Shown: positions 44,875 through 54,970, counted from the stretch's first letter. The stretch is DNA of 64,000 bases from DATARH01 sp963773625 (GCA_963773625.1 CAVZCJ010000015.1:343528-407527), one strand, 5' to 3'. Made by a program: numbers and translations. The notes: a model not told the origin generated them from the sequence alone.

Positions 44875-47800
44875 CTAGCGGAAATCGCGGCTGCGGATGT
44901 CGATGTCCGGGATGTAGACATCGCGCGGGTCGTGACCGGGGACGCGTTCTGGTAGCGCGAAGATGGATTTACGGCCCGATTTGTCGATGCCGGTTCGCGC
45001 GCGCAAGGTCTGCAGGCGCGGGGTCAGGTCGTGCAAATCCTCGGCGACGACATGGATGACGCTTTCCTCGCGCTGCAAGCGGCCCTTGCAATAGAGCAGG
45101 GTCGCGCCGAGCACGGTGCGGCGGAAGCGCTCGAGGATCGGCGGCCACACGATCAGATTGGCGATCCCGGTCTCGTCCTCGATGGTGATGAAGATGACGC
45201 CCTTGGCGCTGCCCGGGCGCTGGCGGATGAGCACGAGCCCGGCAATCGCGACGCGGCGCTCGACCGGCAGGGTGGCGAGCTCGGCGGCGGTGACGATGCC
45301 GTCCTGCTCCAGTTCGCCGCGCAGGAAGGCGAGCGGGTGGCGCTTCAGGCTGAGGCTCAAGCTGCGGTAATCCTCGACGACATGCTCGCCGAGCCCCATC
45401 GCCGGCAAGAGCGAAGCGGCGCGGGTTTCGCTTTGGGCGACATGAGCCGCAGGCCTGGGAGGGTGAGGGGCCGGCAATGGCGTTTGAAGTGTCGCAAACA
45501 GCGGTAGAGGCGCTTCGCCCAATGCCTTCAGCGCCCATAGACCCTGGCGGCGGTCTAGTTCCATCGAGCGCAGCGCGTCGGCCGTGGCGAGGCGTTCCAG
45601 CGCGAGACGGCCGAGTCCGCTGCGGCGCCATAGCGCTGCGGCGTCCGGGTAGCCGCCGTTGCGCTGCTCGACCAGGCGTTTCGCATCCTCTTCGTTGAAC
45701 CCCTTGATCTGGCGAAAGCCGAGGCGCAACGCGAGAGTAGCGTCACCACCCCGGCGTAGGCCGGGGCCTATGCCTGACACGGTCGAGAGGCTGCCCGATG
45801 GGTCCCGGCCTTCGCCGGGATGGAGAAATAAATCGTCTGAATGCGCCTCTTCTTGCGCGGAGGTAACGATAGGGGAAGGCTCCAGCGTGCAATCCCACTC
45901 GCTGCGGTTGACATCGACCGGCAGCACCGCGACCCCATGCTCGCGCGCATCGCGGACGATCTGCGCCGGGGCGTAGAACCCCATCGGCTGCGAATTCAAG
46001 AGCGCGCAGGCGAACACTTCGGGATGGACGCATTTGATCCAGGCCGAGACATAGACCAGCAGCGCGAAGCTCGCGGCGTGGCTTTCGGGGAAGCCGTAGG
46101 TGCCGAACCCCTCGATCTGGCTGAAGCAGCGTTCGGCGAAATCGCGTTCGTACTTGTTGGCGACCATGCCCTCGATGAATTTCTCGCGGAACAGATGGAT
46201 CTCGCCGTTGCGCTTGAAGGTGGCCATCGCCCGGCGCAGCCGGTCGGCCTCCTCGGGCGGAAAGCCGGCGCCGACGATGGCGATCTTCATCGCCTGCTCC
46301 TGGAAGAGCGGCACGCCGAGGGTCTTTTCCAACACCTGGCGCAGCGCGTCGGAGGGGTAGTCGACCGGCTCCTTGCCGCCGCGCCGGCGCAGATAGGGAT
46401 GCACCATGTCGCCCTGGATCGGCCCCGGCCGGACGATCGCGACCTCGATCACCAAATCGTAGAATTTTTTCGGCTTGAGGCGCGGTAGCATCGTCATCTG
46501 GGCGCGGCTCTCGACCTGGAACACGCCCAGCGAGTCGGCCTTCGACAGCATGTCGTAGACCGCTGGCTGCTCCGGCGGGATCGTCGCCAGCTCGTATGGC
46601 TTGCCGTAATGGCGCTCGATCAGGTCGAACGCTCTTGCGGATGCAGGTCAGCATGCCGAGCGCGAGGATGTCGATCTTCAGGATGCCCAGCGCATCGAGA
46701 TCGTCCTTGTCCCATTCGATGACGGTGCGGTCCTCCATCGCCGCGTTCTCGATCGGCACCAGCTCGGACAAGGGCCCGCGGGTGATGACGAAGCCGCCGA
46801 CATGCTGCGACAGGTGGCGCGGAAAGCCGATCAGCGCGCCGGCGAGGTCGAGCGCCATGCGCAAATTGCGGTCGGTGGGATCGAGCCCGGCCTCGCGCAC
46901 GCGCTCGTCGGCGATGCCCTCGCTCGACCAGCCCCACACCATGCCGCCGAGCGCGGCGACGATGTCGCCCGATAGGCCCATCGCCTTGCCGACCTCGCGG
47001 ATCGCGCTGCGCGAGCGGTAGGTGATCAGCGTGGCGGCGAGCCCGGCGCGGTCGCGGCCGTATTTCTCGTAGATGTACTGGATCACCTCCTCGCGCCGCT
47101 CGTGCTCGAAATCGACGTCGATATCGGGCGGCTCGCCGCGCGCCGCGCTGATGAAGCGCTCGAAGAGGACGTCGATGCGGGCGGGATCGACCGCGGTGAT
47201 GCCGAGGCAATAGCACACCACCGAATTGGCCGCCGAACCGCGGCCCTGGCAGAGGATCGCGCGCGAGCGGGCGAAGCGGACGATGTCGTGGACGGTGAGG
47301 AAATAGCGCGCGAAATCGAGCTGCTCGATCAGCTCCAGTTCGTGCGCGATCAGCTTGCGGACGTTATCGGGAACACCGCCGGGAAACTTCTCGGCCGCGC
47401 CGTCCCAGGCCAGTTGCGCGAGGCGCGATTGCGGCGTCATGCCCTCCGGCACCGGCTCTTCCGGGTATTCGTAGCGCAATTCGTCGAGGCTGAAGCGGCA
47501 GCGCCGGACGATCTCGATGCTTGAGGCCAGCGCGTCTTCGTGGCCGCGGAACAGCCGCGCCATCTCGTGCGGCCGGCTTCAGATGGCGCTCGGCATTGGC
47601 GGCGAGGCGGAACCCGGCCTCGTGGATCGTGCAATGCTCGCGGATGCAGGTCAGCACGTCCTGCAGCGGCCGCCGCTCGGGCGCATGGTAGAGCACGTCG
47701 CCGGTGGCGAGCAGCTTGAGTCCGGTGTCGCGAGCGATCGCCGCGAGGCGGGCGAGACGGCGCGCATCGTCGCCGCGATAAAGATGGTGCGCGGCGAGAT

Positions 47801-48398
47801 AGGCGCGGCCAGGGAAATCCGCCGCGACCCTGGCGGCGAGCGCGCGGTGCGCGGCAAGGCTGACCCGGTCGATGTTGTCGGGCGGCAGCAGCGCGACGAC
47901 CAGCCCCTCGCCGTGGGCAGCGACATCGGCGTAATCGAGATGGCACTCGCCTTTCGGCGCGCGGCGCTTGCCGAGGGTGAGCAGGGTGGTCAGCCTGCCA
48001 TAGGCGGCGCGATCTTCGGGGTAGGCGAGGAGGCTGGTGCCGTCGCATAGATCGAGCCGCACCCCGACGACAAGGCGGATGCCGGCGTCTTTCGCCGCCT
48101 GATGCGCGCGCACGATGCCGGCGAGGCTATTGCGGTCGGCGATCGCGATCGCCGAGAGCCCGAGCCGCGCCGCCTGCCGCACCAGTTCGTCCGGATGCGA
48201 CCCGCCGCGCAGAAAGGTGAAATTGCTGGTGGCTTGCAGCTCGGCGTAATCGCCGACAGGTATCGGGGCATCACGCCCACCCCCAGTTGCTTTCGCGCGC
48301 TTCCGGGCGGGGAAGCGCGGACCGCCGTCACCGATCGTACGGGACTGCCGGCCAAACCCGGCAAGAGCCTCGGACTTCTTGGGGGATAGCTCGGGCAT
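44875..48398 (-). CDS. dnaE2: DnaE2 (ImuC), error-prone DNA polymerase III alpha (two frameshifts)
   Basis: Translesion polymerase of the SOS mutasome. The minus-strand product has a PHP domain (YAELQATSNFTFLRGGSHPDELV), CQGRGSAANSVVCYCLGIT, PPDIDVDFEHERREEVIQYI, HVGGFVITRGPLSELVPIE, KIDILALGMLTCIRK, GVFQVESRAQMTMLPR and a C-terminal OB/tail region ending IPDIDIRSRDFR. Two insertions (near 47573 and 46633) are repaired to KPPHEMARLFRGHE and RKAFDLIERHYG. About 1,173 residues. In the middle lies an in-frame palindromic repeat, described separately. It follows imuB with six bases between. Confidence 0.93.
45741..45823. repeat. Palindromic repeat element inserted in-frame within dnaE2
   Basis: Two perfect hairpins lie in the coding sequence: CCCCGGC-GTAG-GCCGGGG at 45749-45766 and TCCCGGC-CTTC-GCCGGGA at 45803-45820. 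Read on the coding strand it gives HPGEGRDPSGSLSTVSG and then IGPGLRRGG, the tell-tale translation of a widespread intergenic repeat of alphaproteobacteria. It lies between CTLEPSP and ALRLGFRQIKG, where other DnaE2 proteins continue without it, so the polymerase carries about 30-45 extra residues. The frame stays open. Confidence 0.8.
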
Positions 48399-48404
48399 CG
48401 GCGA

Positions 48405-50000
48405 TCAGGCAAAGACGCCGTGGACAAACCAGCGCGGCGGGGGATCGCCGGGCAGCCCGGCGCGGAACAGCCAGAACCGCCGGCCGGAGGCATCCTCGAC
48501 CCGGTAATAGTCGCGGATCGCGTCCCGGGAGCCATTGGCATCAACCAATTGCCCGTCAGGCCGCCACCATTCCTCGGCGATGCGCTCAGGCCCGTCGGCT
48601 TGGGCGACGCGATGGGTGCGATGGCGCCAGGTGAAGCGAAACGGCGGGTCGTCGGGCAGCACCCAGAACGCCTCGACCGGCTCGGGCGGTGCGAACAGCC
48701 GGACGGGGCGCGGTGGCTTTTGCGACGTGGAGGCTTGCTTATCCGGCTTGGCGCCGATCGGCACCGCGACCGAGGCCCGCTCGGGGAGATGGCTTTCGCG
48801 CGGTTCGAGGCGGGCGATGGCGTCGAGGCCGAGCCTGGCGCCGAGCCGGTCGAAGAGCGGGGCGGTGTTGCCGGAGGCGCCCGCGGCGCCGGTCATATCG
48901 ATCTGCTCGGGCGGCAGTTTTTCGACGGCGAAGGCGGCAAGGATCACGTCCTCGATACCGAGCCCGGGATCGACGGTGTCGAGCTTGCCGACGAGCAGCT
49001 TGGCGAGATGCGTGGGGTCGCGGCTCGGCCGCGCGGTGCCGATACGGATGTGCTCGACCCGGCCGTCGACGCGGTGGAAGCCGAGATCGAGCCGGCGCGC
49101 GCCCATGCCCTCATGCGCGAGGCGAGACACGAGGTCGAGCGTCAACCGCTCGGCGGCGCGGGCGAGATCGGCAGGATCGGAAATCGGCTCGGGCAGGCTG
49201 AGGCGCACCCGTCGGCTCGGCACCTCGCCCAGTGGCGACAGCGGCTCGGGCAATTCGCCCAGCGCCTGGTCGAGCCGCCGCGCCACGGTCTCGCCAAAGC
49301 GGCGGGCGAGCGCGTCGCGCGGCATCGCCACGACCTCGCCGACCCGCCTGAGGCCGACCCGGTGCAAGCCTTCGACGATGGACGGATCGAGCCGCAGCGC
49401 GGCGACCGGCAGCGGCGCCAGCGCGGTGCGGGTTTCGCCCGGCGGGACGACAATTTTTGCTGCTAAAACAGCTAATCTGCAGCGGGAGGGACTCTCCTCC
49501 CCCCTGCTTGCAAAGCGGGCGATAGCCCAGGCGGCGCCCAGCGTATCGGCGATCGCCAGGCGATGCGAAATGCCCTGGCGCGCGAGCCGCTGCGACAGAT
49601 CGGCCGCCAGCTGTGTCTCGCCGCCCCATAGATGCGCCGAGCCGGTGATCTCGACCTTGATCCCATTGTCACCATCGGGCGCGGTCCACGGGCTGTAGCG
49701 GCCGCACCACTCGGCGAGGCGGCGCAAGGCGGCGGCATCCGCGGCGAGCTCGGCCGGGCGGGTCAGGAGGCCGGGCAGGAACGACAGCGCGTCGGCGAGT
49801 GGCATTGCCGCGGTGATGCTCTTGGCGGCGGCCGCCGGGTTGACCGCGGCGAGCATCTGCCGCCCGGCCGCGGCGATCACCGTGGCGAACGGCGCTTCCT
49901 CAGCCGGCTGCGCGCCGGGGCTCGGGTTCGGCAGCAAGCCGGCGCGGCGCAGCCGGTCGATCGCCCAGCTCGGCAGGAACAGATACAAGACCCGATGCAT
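48405..50000 (-). CDS. imuB: ImuB, inactive Y-family polymerase-like mutasome subunit
   Basis: Y-family polymerase relative that bridges DnaE2, ImuA and the beta clamp. The 531-residue product is intact: it starts MHRVLYLFLPSWAIDRLR, has SPWTAPDGDNGIKVEITGSA, LAPLPVAALRLDPSIVEGL and RVGLRRVGEVVAM, then a long little-finger-like part and WRHRTHRVAQADGPERIAEEW near the end. Catalytic acidic residues of active Y polymerases are not recognisable, as expected for ImuB. Between ARFASRGEES and IVVPPGE there is a run of about 20 residues that looks like an insertion. It overlaps imuA by about 100 bases. Confidence 0.9.
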   Translation of the reverse strand: MHRVLYLFLPSWAIDRLRRAGLLPNPSPGAQPAEEAPFATVIAAAGRQMLAAVNPAAAAKSITAAMPLADALSFLPGLLTRPAELAADAAALRRLAEWCGRYSPWTAPDGDNGIKVEITGSAHLWGGETQLAADLSQRLARQGISHRLAIADTLGAAWAIARFASRGEESPSRCRLAVLAAKIVVPPGETRTALAPLPVAALRLDPSIVEGLHRVGLRRVGEVVAMPRDALARRFGETVARRLDQALGELPEPLSPLGEVPSRRVRLSLPEPISDPADLARAAERLTLDLVSRLAHEGMGARRLDLGFHRVDGRVEHIRIGTARPSRDPTHLAKLLVGKLDTVDPGLGIEDVILAAFAVEKLPPEQIDMTGAAGASGNTAPLFDRLGARLGLDAIARLEPRESHLPERASVAVPIGAKPDKQASTSQKPPRPVRLFAPPEPVEAFWVLPDDPPFRFTWRHRTHRVAQADGPERIAEEWWRPDGQLVDANGSRDAIRDYYRVEDASGRRFWLFRAGLPGDPPPRWFVHGVFA

Positions 50001-50688
50001 CGGCCACCTCTACATCCCAAGTCATTTGAGCCGCCTCCGCGCCGCGGCAGCGCAGCAATTCGACCCGCCAGCGCGGCGTTCCGATCCCCGGTTCATCACG
50101 AGGCAGCGATGGGATCGCCGCGATCCGCCAGCGTGTCATCGCCGCGCTCGGCCGCTCGCGTTCGGCGGCGGCCTCGGCGGCATTGCGCCAGCGCCGCAGC
50201 AACAGCGCGGTGACGCCGGAGCGCTCGGCGGCGAGCTGCAGCCGCCGTCCCGCGACCATCGGCAGCCGGCCGACTTCGCCAATCACCGCGGCGACGCCGC
50301 CACGGGAGCCAGGCGCGCGCAGCCCCTCTTCCAAGGTCCACAGAATGTCGTCGTCGCGCGGCGCCGTGACCCGCACGATCCGTGCCGGGTCGAGCCCATG
50401 CTCGGCCAGCCCCGGCCCGTACAGATCGCCACGCTTCGAGGCCCACAGCACGAGACCTGGGCCGATTCGTCCAGCGATCCCGGCGGCAAAGCCCGCCGCG
50501 GCGGCGCAATCTTCCTCATCGGCGCCGCTGCCGAGAACTTCGTGCACCGCCCCCAATGCCAGCCCGCCGCCCGGCAGGGCGCGGTCGATCGCAGCGACAT
50601 GAAACGGCAATACCCCATGGCGCAAGGCGCCCGGCCGTTCGATCCGGCGGATGCGGTCTTGCAGGGCGATGAGGGTGGCGGATGACAT
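49900..50688 (-). CDS. imuA: ImuA, RecA-like mutasome accessory protein
   Basis: RecA-fold relative of the mutasome cassette. The 262-residue product has HVAAIDRALPGGGLALGAVH, a core like the RecA fold: VLWASKRGDLYGPGLAEHG, DDDILWTLEEGLR and RRLQLAAERSGVTALLLR. The C-terminal part (ADASGLVSVPAELGDRP) overlaps the start of imuB by about 100 bases; this long overlap is common in this cassette. It is the first gene of the operon, and its upstream region contains a LexA box. Translation is intact. Confidence 0.87.
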   Translation of the reverse strand: MSSATLIALQDRIRRIERPGALRHGVLPFHVAAIDRALPGGGLALGAVHEVLGSGADEEDCAAAAGFAAGIAGRIGPGLVLWASKRGDLYGPGLAEHGLDPARIVRVTAPRDDDILWTLEEGLRAPGSRGGVAAVIGEVGRLPMVAGRRLQLAAERSGVTALLLRRWRNAAEAAAERERPSAAMTRWRIAAIPSLPRDEPGIGTPRWRVELLRCRGAEAAQMTWDVEVADASGLVSVPAELGDRPAAPRRLAAEPEPRRAAG

Positions 50689-50711
50689 TGAAGCGTCACA
50701 CTTGTTTTAAT

Positions 50712-50726
50712 GTTCCCTATTTGTTC
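50712..50726. promoter_or_regulatory. LexA (SOS) box GTTC-N7-GTTC
   Basis: GTTC at 50712-50715, CCTATTT as the seven-base spacer and GTTC at 50723-50726 exactly match the alphaproteobacterial LexA operator. It lies 24 bases before the imuA start, in the divergent region shared with pyrE, and is expected to repress the imuA-imuB-dnaE2 operon until DNA damage. Confidence 0.88.
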
Positions 50727-50775
50727 ACATCATCTTCGGTTGTCAACCCCGCTCGCTTTGCCGTTAAGATAGGTC

Positions 50776-51474
50776 ATGGCCCAAGCCCCGCACCCCGACC
50801 GCACGCCCAGCGAGATCGACGCGGCGGAAACCACCGCCCGCATCCTCCTCGAAACCGAGGCCGTGCTGTTCAGCCCCGACAACCCGTTCACCTTCACTTC
50901 GGGACGGCTATCGCCGGTCTATGTCGATTGCCGGCGGCTGATCTCGTTCCCGCGCGCCCGGCGCAAGTTGATGGATATGGGCGCCAAGCTGATCGAGAAC
51001 CGGGTCGGGTTCGAATCGCTGGACGCGATCGCCGGCGGCGAGACCGCCGGCATCCCGTTCGCCGCCTGGATCGCCGACCGGCTGTCGCTGCCGATGCTCT
51101 ATGTACGCAAGCAGGCGAAAGGCTTTGGCCGCAACGCCCAGATCGAGGGCGAACTGAAGGATGACGCGCGGGTGCTGCTGGTCGAGGATCTGGCCAGCGA
51201 AGGCACCTCCAAGCTCAATTTCGTCCGCGCGATCCGCCAGGCCGGCGGCGAGATCAACCACACCTTCGTGATCTTCAACTACGGCATCTTCCCGCATACC
51301 GAATCGAGCCTCGCCGCCGAGGGCATCACCTTGCACGCGCTCGCCACCTGGTGGGATGTGGCCGAGGTGGCGGAAAAACTCGGGCGCTTCGAGCCCGGGC
51401 AATACGACAAGATCAAAAACTTCCTCGAAGACCCCGAGAACTGGCCCGCTCCACGCGCCGCCGCGGCGCGGTAA
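50776..51474 (+). CDS. pyrE: PyrE, orotate phosphoribosyltransferase
   Basis: Makes OMP from orotate and PRPP in pyrimidine synthesis. The 232-residue product has TFTSGRLSPVYVDCRRLIS, AIAGGETAGIPFAAWIADRL, YVRKQAKGFGRNAQIEGEL and the PRPP-binding loop VLLVEDLASEGTSKLNFV. The start at 50776 lies about 50 bases after the LexA box of the divergent operon. It ends directly next to the aminotransferase stop on the other strand. Intact. Confidence 0.93.
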   Translation: MAQAPHPDRTPSEIDAAETTARILLETEAVLFSPDNPFTFTSGRLSPVYVDCRRLISFPRARRKLMDMGAKLIENRVGFESLDAIAGGETAGIPFAAWIADRLSLPMLYVRKQAKGFGRNAQIEGELKDDARVLLVEDLASEGTSKLNFVRAIRQAGGEINHTFVIFNYGIFPHTESSLAAEGITLHALATWWDVAEVAEKLGRFEPGQYDKIKNFLEDPENWPAPRAAAAR

Positions 51475-52629
51475 TCACCGCTGCCTTGGCAGCCAAACCG
51501 CGAGCCGACGTGCAGCTTCTTCGATGTCCTCGTTCGAGCCGGCGAAGCTGAAGCGCACCCAGTCGCCGCCATGGATAGGGTCGAAATCGAGCCCGGGGGT
51601 TGCCGCGACGCCGGTCTCTGCCAGCATCTTGCGGCAGAAGGCGTCGCTGTCGCGGGTCAGCGACGAGACATCGACATAAAGATAGAACGCGCCATCGGCC
51701 GGGGCGAAGCGGGTGAGCCCCGCCTGCCGCATCGTCGCGATCAGCAAGTCGCGGTTGGCGCGGTAGCGCGCGACATGCCCGTCGAGCTCGGCGCGGCATT
51801 GGAACGCCGCGGCCCCCGCGAGCTGCGACAGTGCCGGGGGCGAGATGTAGAAATTCTGTGCCAGGCATTCGACCGAGCGGGCGAGGTCGGGCGGCACCAG
51901 CATCCAGCCGAGCCGCCAGCCGGTCATGCTGTAGTATTTCGAGAAGGAGTTGACGACGATCGCCTCGCGCCCGAAGGCGCGAGCAGTCTGGGCGACGCCC
52001 TCGTAGACGATGCCGTGATAAATCTCGTCGGAGATGAGGCGGATCCCGCGTTCTCGGCAATAGGCGGAAAGCCGTTGCAGCTCGGCTGGCGCGATCATCG
52101 TGCCGGTCGGGTTGGCTGGGCTGGCGACGATCAGTCCGGCGAGATCGCGGATGTCGGCGAGCAATTCCGGGTTCGGTTGGTAATGCGCGTTCTCGCCGAC
52201 TTCGATCAACACGGTCTCGAGCCCCAGCGCGGAGAGGATGTTGCGGTAGGCCGGGTAGCCGGGGGCTGCGAGCGCGATCCGGTCGCCCGCTTCGAACGCG
52301 GCGAGAAAGGCGAGCTGAAACGCCGCCGACGAGCCGGTGGTGATGACGATCTCGGCGGGATCGACCACAATCTCATATTGAGCGAGGTAATGCCCCGCGA
52401 TCGCCTGGCGCAGCGGGGCGATGCCCTCGGCGTCGGTGTAGCCGATCTTGTCGTCGGCGAGCGCCTGGCGCGCCGCGTCGAGCACGGGCAGCGGCGCCGC
52501 AGTGCCAGGCTGGCCGACCTCGAGATGAATGACCCGCTCGCCCGCCGCCTCGCGCGCGTTTGCGGCGCGCAGCACGTCCATCGCTATAAAGGGCGGAACT
52601 AGCCCGCGGCGGGAAGGCTTTAGTGTCAT
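51475..52629 (-). CDS. Class I/II PLP-dependent aminotransferase
   Basis: Fold-type I aminotransferase of the aspartate/aromatic group. The product (384 residues from ATG 52629, which precedes TLKPSRRG) contains IHLEVGQPGTAAPL, YTDAEGIAPLRQAIA, TTGSSAAFQLAFLA, SPANPTGTMI, ISDEIYHGIVYEG and the PLP-lysine motif SFSKYYSMTGWRLGW. A longer frame to 52671 exists but begins with sequence not typical of the family. It converges on pyrE. The amino donor cannot be determined by eye. Confidence 0.9.
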   Translation of the reverse strand: MTLKPSRRGLVPPFIAMDVLRAANAREAAGERVIHLEVGQPGTAAPLPVLDAARQALADDKIGYTDAEGIAPLRQAIAGHYLAQYEIVVDPAEIVITTGSSAAFQLAFLAAFEAGDRIALAAPGYPAYRNILSALGLETVLIEVGENAHYQPNPELLADIRDLAGLIVASPANPTGTMIAPAELQRLSAYCRERGIRLISDEIYHGIVYEGVAQTARAFGREAIVVNSFSKYYSMTGWRLGWMLVPPDLARSVECLAQNFYISPPALSQLAGAAAFQCRAELDGHVARYRANRDLLIATMRQAGLTRFAPADGAFYLYVDVSSLTRDSDAFCRKMLAETGVAATPGLDFDPIHGGDWVRFSFAGSNEDIEEAARRLAVWLPRQR

Positions 52630-52713
52630 GCCGCCAATGTGAGGGGAAAGGTTGCCATTGGCGAGCGCCATTCGTTATGACGGGCGCCGGTTCTTTCGGG
52701 GGACAGAATAAAG

Positions 52714-53277
52714 ATGGCCAAGGTCAGTCTGATCGGCATGTCAGGGAGTTTGCGCGCCGGCTCCTATTCGAACGCGATTATCGCGACGCTGCGCGAGCGC
52801 TTTGCCGAGCGCGCCGATCTGCGGCTCTACGACCTGGCGCCCATCCCGCCCTACAACCAGGATTTCGAGGGCGAGAAACGTCCGCCAGTAGTGAAGCAAA
52901 TGCTCGCCGATATCGAGGCGGCGGACGGGCTGGTGTTCTGTGCGCCCGAGTTCAACCACTCGATCCCGGGCGTGTTGAAGAATGCGATCGACTGGGCCTC
53001 GCGGCCGGCCTTCGCCTCGGTGCTCGCTTACAAGCCGGTGGCGATCATGGCGACCTCGCGCGGACCATTGGGTGGGGCGCGGTGTCTCGAACACATGAAG
53101 GTTGCGCTCGATTCGTGTTTATCTCGGGTGACCCTGGCGCGCGAGGTCATCGTTACCGCAGCCGAAACCAAGATCAAGGACGGGCGTCTGGTTGACGAGA
53201 CCTCGCTGGGATTCGCCTCGGGCGCGGTGGAGGCCCTGCTCAAGGAGATCGCGTTGTGGAAAGGCGCGAGGGGCTAA
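52714..53277 (+). CDS. NADPH-dependent FMN reductase family protein
   Basis: Flavodoxin-like quinone or azo/chromate-reductase-type protein. The 187-residue product has the FMN phosphate-binding loop GMSGSLRAGSYSNA, the NAD(P)H-site CAPEFNHSIPGVLKNAIDW, and ATSRGPLGGARC. The N-terminus and size match the family. It is a single gene between the aminotransferase start (divergent) and a methyltransferase (convergent). Intact. Confidence 0.9.
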   Translation: MAKVSLIGMSGSLRAGSYSNAIIATLRERFAERADLRLYDLAPIPPYNQDFEGEKRPPVVKQMLADIEAADGLVFCAPEFNHSIPGVLKNAIDWASRPAFASVLAYKPVAIMATSRGPLGGARCLEHMKVALDSCLSRVTLAREVIVTAAETKIKDGRLVDETSLGFASGAVEALLKEIALWKGARG

Positions 53278-53327
53278 GGACGCAGGTTATTTCGAGATTC
53301 CTGCTCTTGCTGGAATGAGGTTTCGCG

Positions 53328-53966
53328 TCAATTCAGCGTCGAGGCGTCTTTTTTGTTGATGCAGCGCAAGAGCTTCCAATAACCGAACAAGTTGCTCGGG
53401 CGGATTTCGCGCACCGTGAGCTTGCTGTCGCGCATGAAGGTGTCGAATTCGAAGTCCGGGTGAAAGCCGATATGGCGCGCGAGATGCGCCAGGCGCTTCT
53501 CGAAAAAGCGCACCGCCCAGTTCTCGCTCATGAAATGGTTGACCAGCACGATCGTGCCGCCGGGAATGCAGACGCGGCGCATCTCGGCGGCGAACTGCGC
53601 CGGGTTCGGCACCACCGGCGCGACGTAAAGCGCCAGCACCGCGTCGAACGAGTTGTCGGCGAACTCCATGTGCTCGGCGTCCATCAGATGGAGCCCCTCG
53701 ACATGGGTGAGGTTTTCGCGGGCTACCCGCGCTTCGGCCTTCGCCAGCATCTCGGCCGATACGTCGATGCCGGTCACGTGCGAATCGCGCCGGAAATGCG
53801 GTAGCGACAAACCGGTTCCAACCCCGACCTCGAGGATGCGCTGCCCCGGCCGATCATTGGCAATACGCACGGCTTCCTTGCGGCCGGGATGAAACACCGG
53901 GCCGAAGACAAAGTCGTAAGAACCGGAAACCCACCGGTAGGTGCGAATCGTGTCGCGCAGGTCCAT
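53328..53966 (-). CDS. SAM-dependent methyltransferase, PmtA-like
   Basis: Class I methyltransferase of 212 residues. It has GSYDFVFGPVFHPGRKEAVR, the SAM loop ILEVGVGTGLSLPHF, VTGIDVSAEMLAKAEAR and MEFADNSFDAVLALYVAPVV. The N-terminal YDFVFGPVFHPGR segment resembles Rhodobacter-type PmtA, which methylates phosphatidylethanolamine to phosphatidylcholine in the membrane. That identity is inference; other phospholipid or ubiquinone-type substrates are possible. The gene is intact and converges on the FMN reductase gene. Confidence 0.8.
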   Translation of the reverse strand: MDLRDTIRTYRWVSGSYDFVFGPVFHPGRKEAVRIANDRPGQRILEVGVGTGLSLPHFRRDSHVTGIDVSAEMLAKAEARVARENLTHVEGLHLMDAEHMEFADNSFDAVLALYVAPVVPNPAQFAAEMRRVCIPGGTIVLVNHFMSENWAVRFFEKRLAHLARHIGFHPDFEFDTFMRDSKLTVREIRPSNLFGYWKLLRCINKKDASTLN

Positions 53967-54167
53967 GAGGTCGCCCTCGTCGCGGTCGACGCAAGCGCTG
54001 CCGCCGTCACTATCGAAAGTGCCCTTGGTTGGTCCCTTTGTAAACCTCTCGCTGAACGGGTCTGGGGCACCAAGAGCGCATTTGTGGCAACAGGACTACA
54101 AACCAGCGTTCAGCAGCGGTTGCGCCGTCGTCCTCGATGATGCAGCTAAAGCTCAGAGCAAGGTGAT

Positions 54168-54680
54168 TCAGATCAAGGTGATGTGGTCGGCTTCAAGCCC
54201 CTTGCGGCCGTCAATGACGTCGACCCGAACACGCTGACCCGGACCCAGAGCCTCAATGCCGCTTCGGCGTAGCGCGGTTATGTGGATGAAGACATCCTTG
54301 CCGCCATTATCGGGCGCGACGAAACCGTAACCCTTGTCGGGTTCGAACCACTTTACCGCACCCTCCAGCGTGCTCACTGGCCGCGCCTGCCGGTCGCCCA
54401 TCCCCGGCGCGACGACCGTGCTCAGATCGATGTTGATGACACTGGTGACCAGCGGGCCCTTGGCGCCGGCGCCAACCTCGCAGGTTATCGAGGCGCCTTC
54501 CTGGACATCTTCGTAACCCGCACGGCGTAGGATCGCCATCGGCAGGAAGGCGTCGGGCGAGCCGTCCGCCATCGTGATGAAACCGAAGCCCTTGCTGGCG
54601 TTGAACCACTTGACCTTGGCCTCGACGGTGCGGGTCGGCGGGGCGTCCTCGGGAGCGGAGCCCATACGGCGATCGTACAT
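54168..54680 (-). CDS. Protein with two cold-shock domains
   Basis: A 170-residue protein with two CSDs: TVEAKVKWFNASKGFGFI (first) and LEGAVKWFEPDKGYGFVAP with DVFIHITALRRSG (second). RNP1 (KGFGFI; KGYGFV) and the RNP2-type motif (VFIHI in the second domain; the first has DAFLPM instead) are visible, so it can bind single-stranded nucleic acid, mainly through the second domain. Two-domain cold-shock proteins are common in alphaproteobacteria. The start ATG 54680 is preceded by GAGGACG; a second ATG at 54665 is possible. Confidence 0.88.
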   Translation of the reverse strand: MYDRRMGSAPEDAPPTRTVEAKVKWFNASKGFGFITMADGSPDAFLPMAILRRAGYEDVQEGASITCEVGAGAKGPLVTSVINIDLSTVVAPGMGDRQARPVSTLEGAVKWFEPDKGYGFVAPDNGGKDVFIHITALRRSGIEALGPGQRVRVDVIDGRKGLEADHITLI

Positions 54681-54970
54681 CAACGTCCTCAAAACGTCAG
54701 ATTGAATGCGGCGGGCGCGGGGCCATAAAACTGTAGCGTAAAAAACTTGCGCCGCGCTAGCGCGGCAACAGCGAGTCGCCATGCCTGCCGGTAGTTTCTG
54801 GCTATTTCGGGCGTTTCTTTAAGTTCCATGTAAGGTTGAGCGCCGTATCGCGGTTTTGCCTATGGTTCGCGGTGTGGTTGACCGGCGTTCTCTGATGTGA
54901 CTTATGCGCCCTCCGTGGCTGCGGCAGCACCTTGCATCGGCCCGGCGATGGCCTATCATCCGCGACGGGC

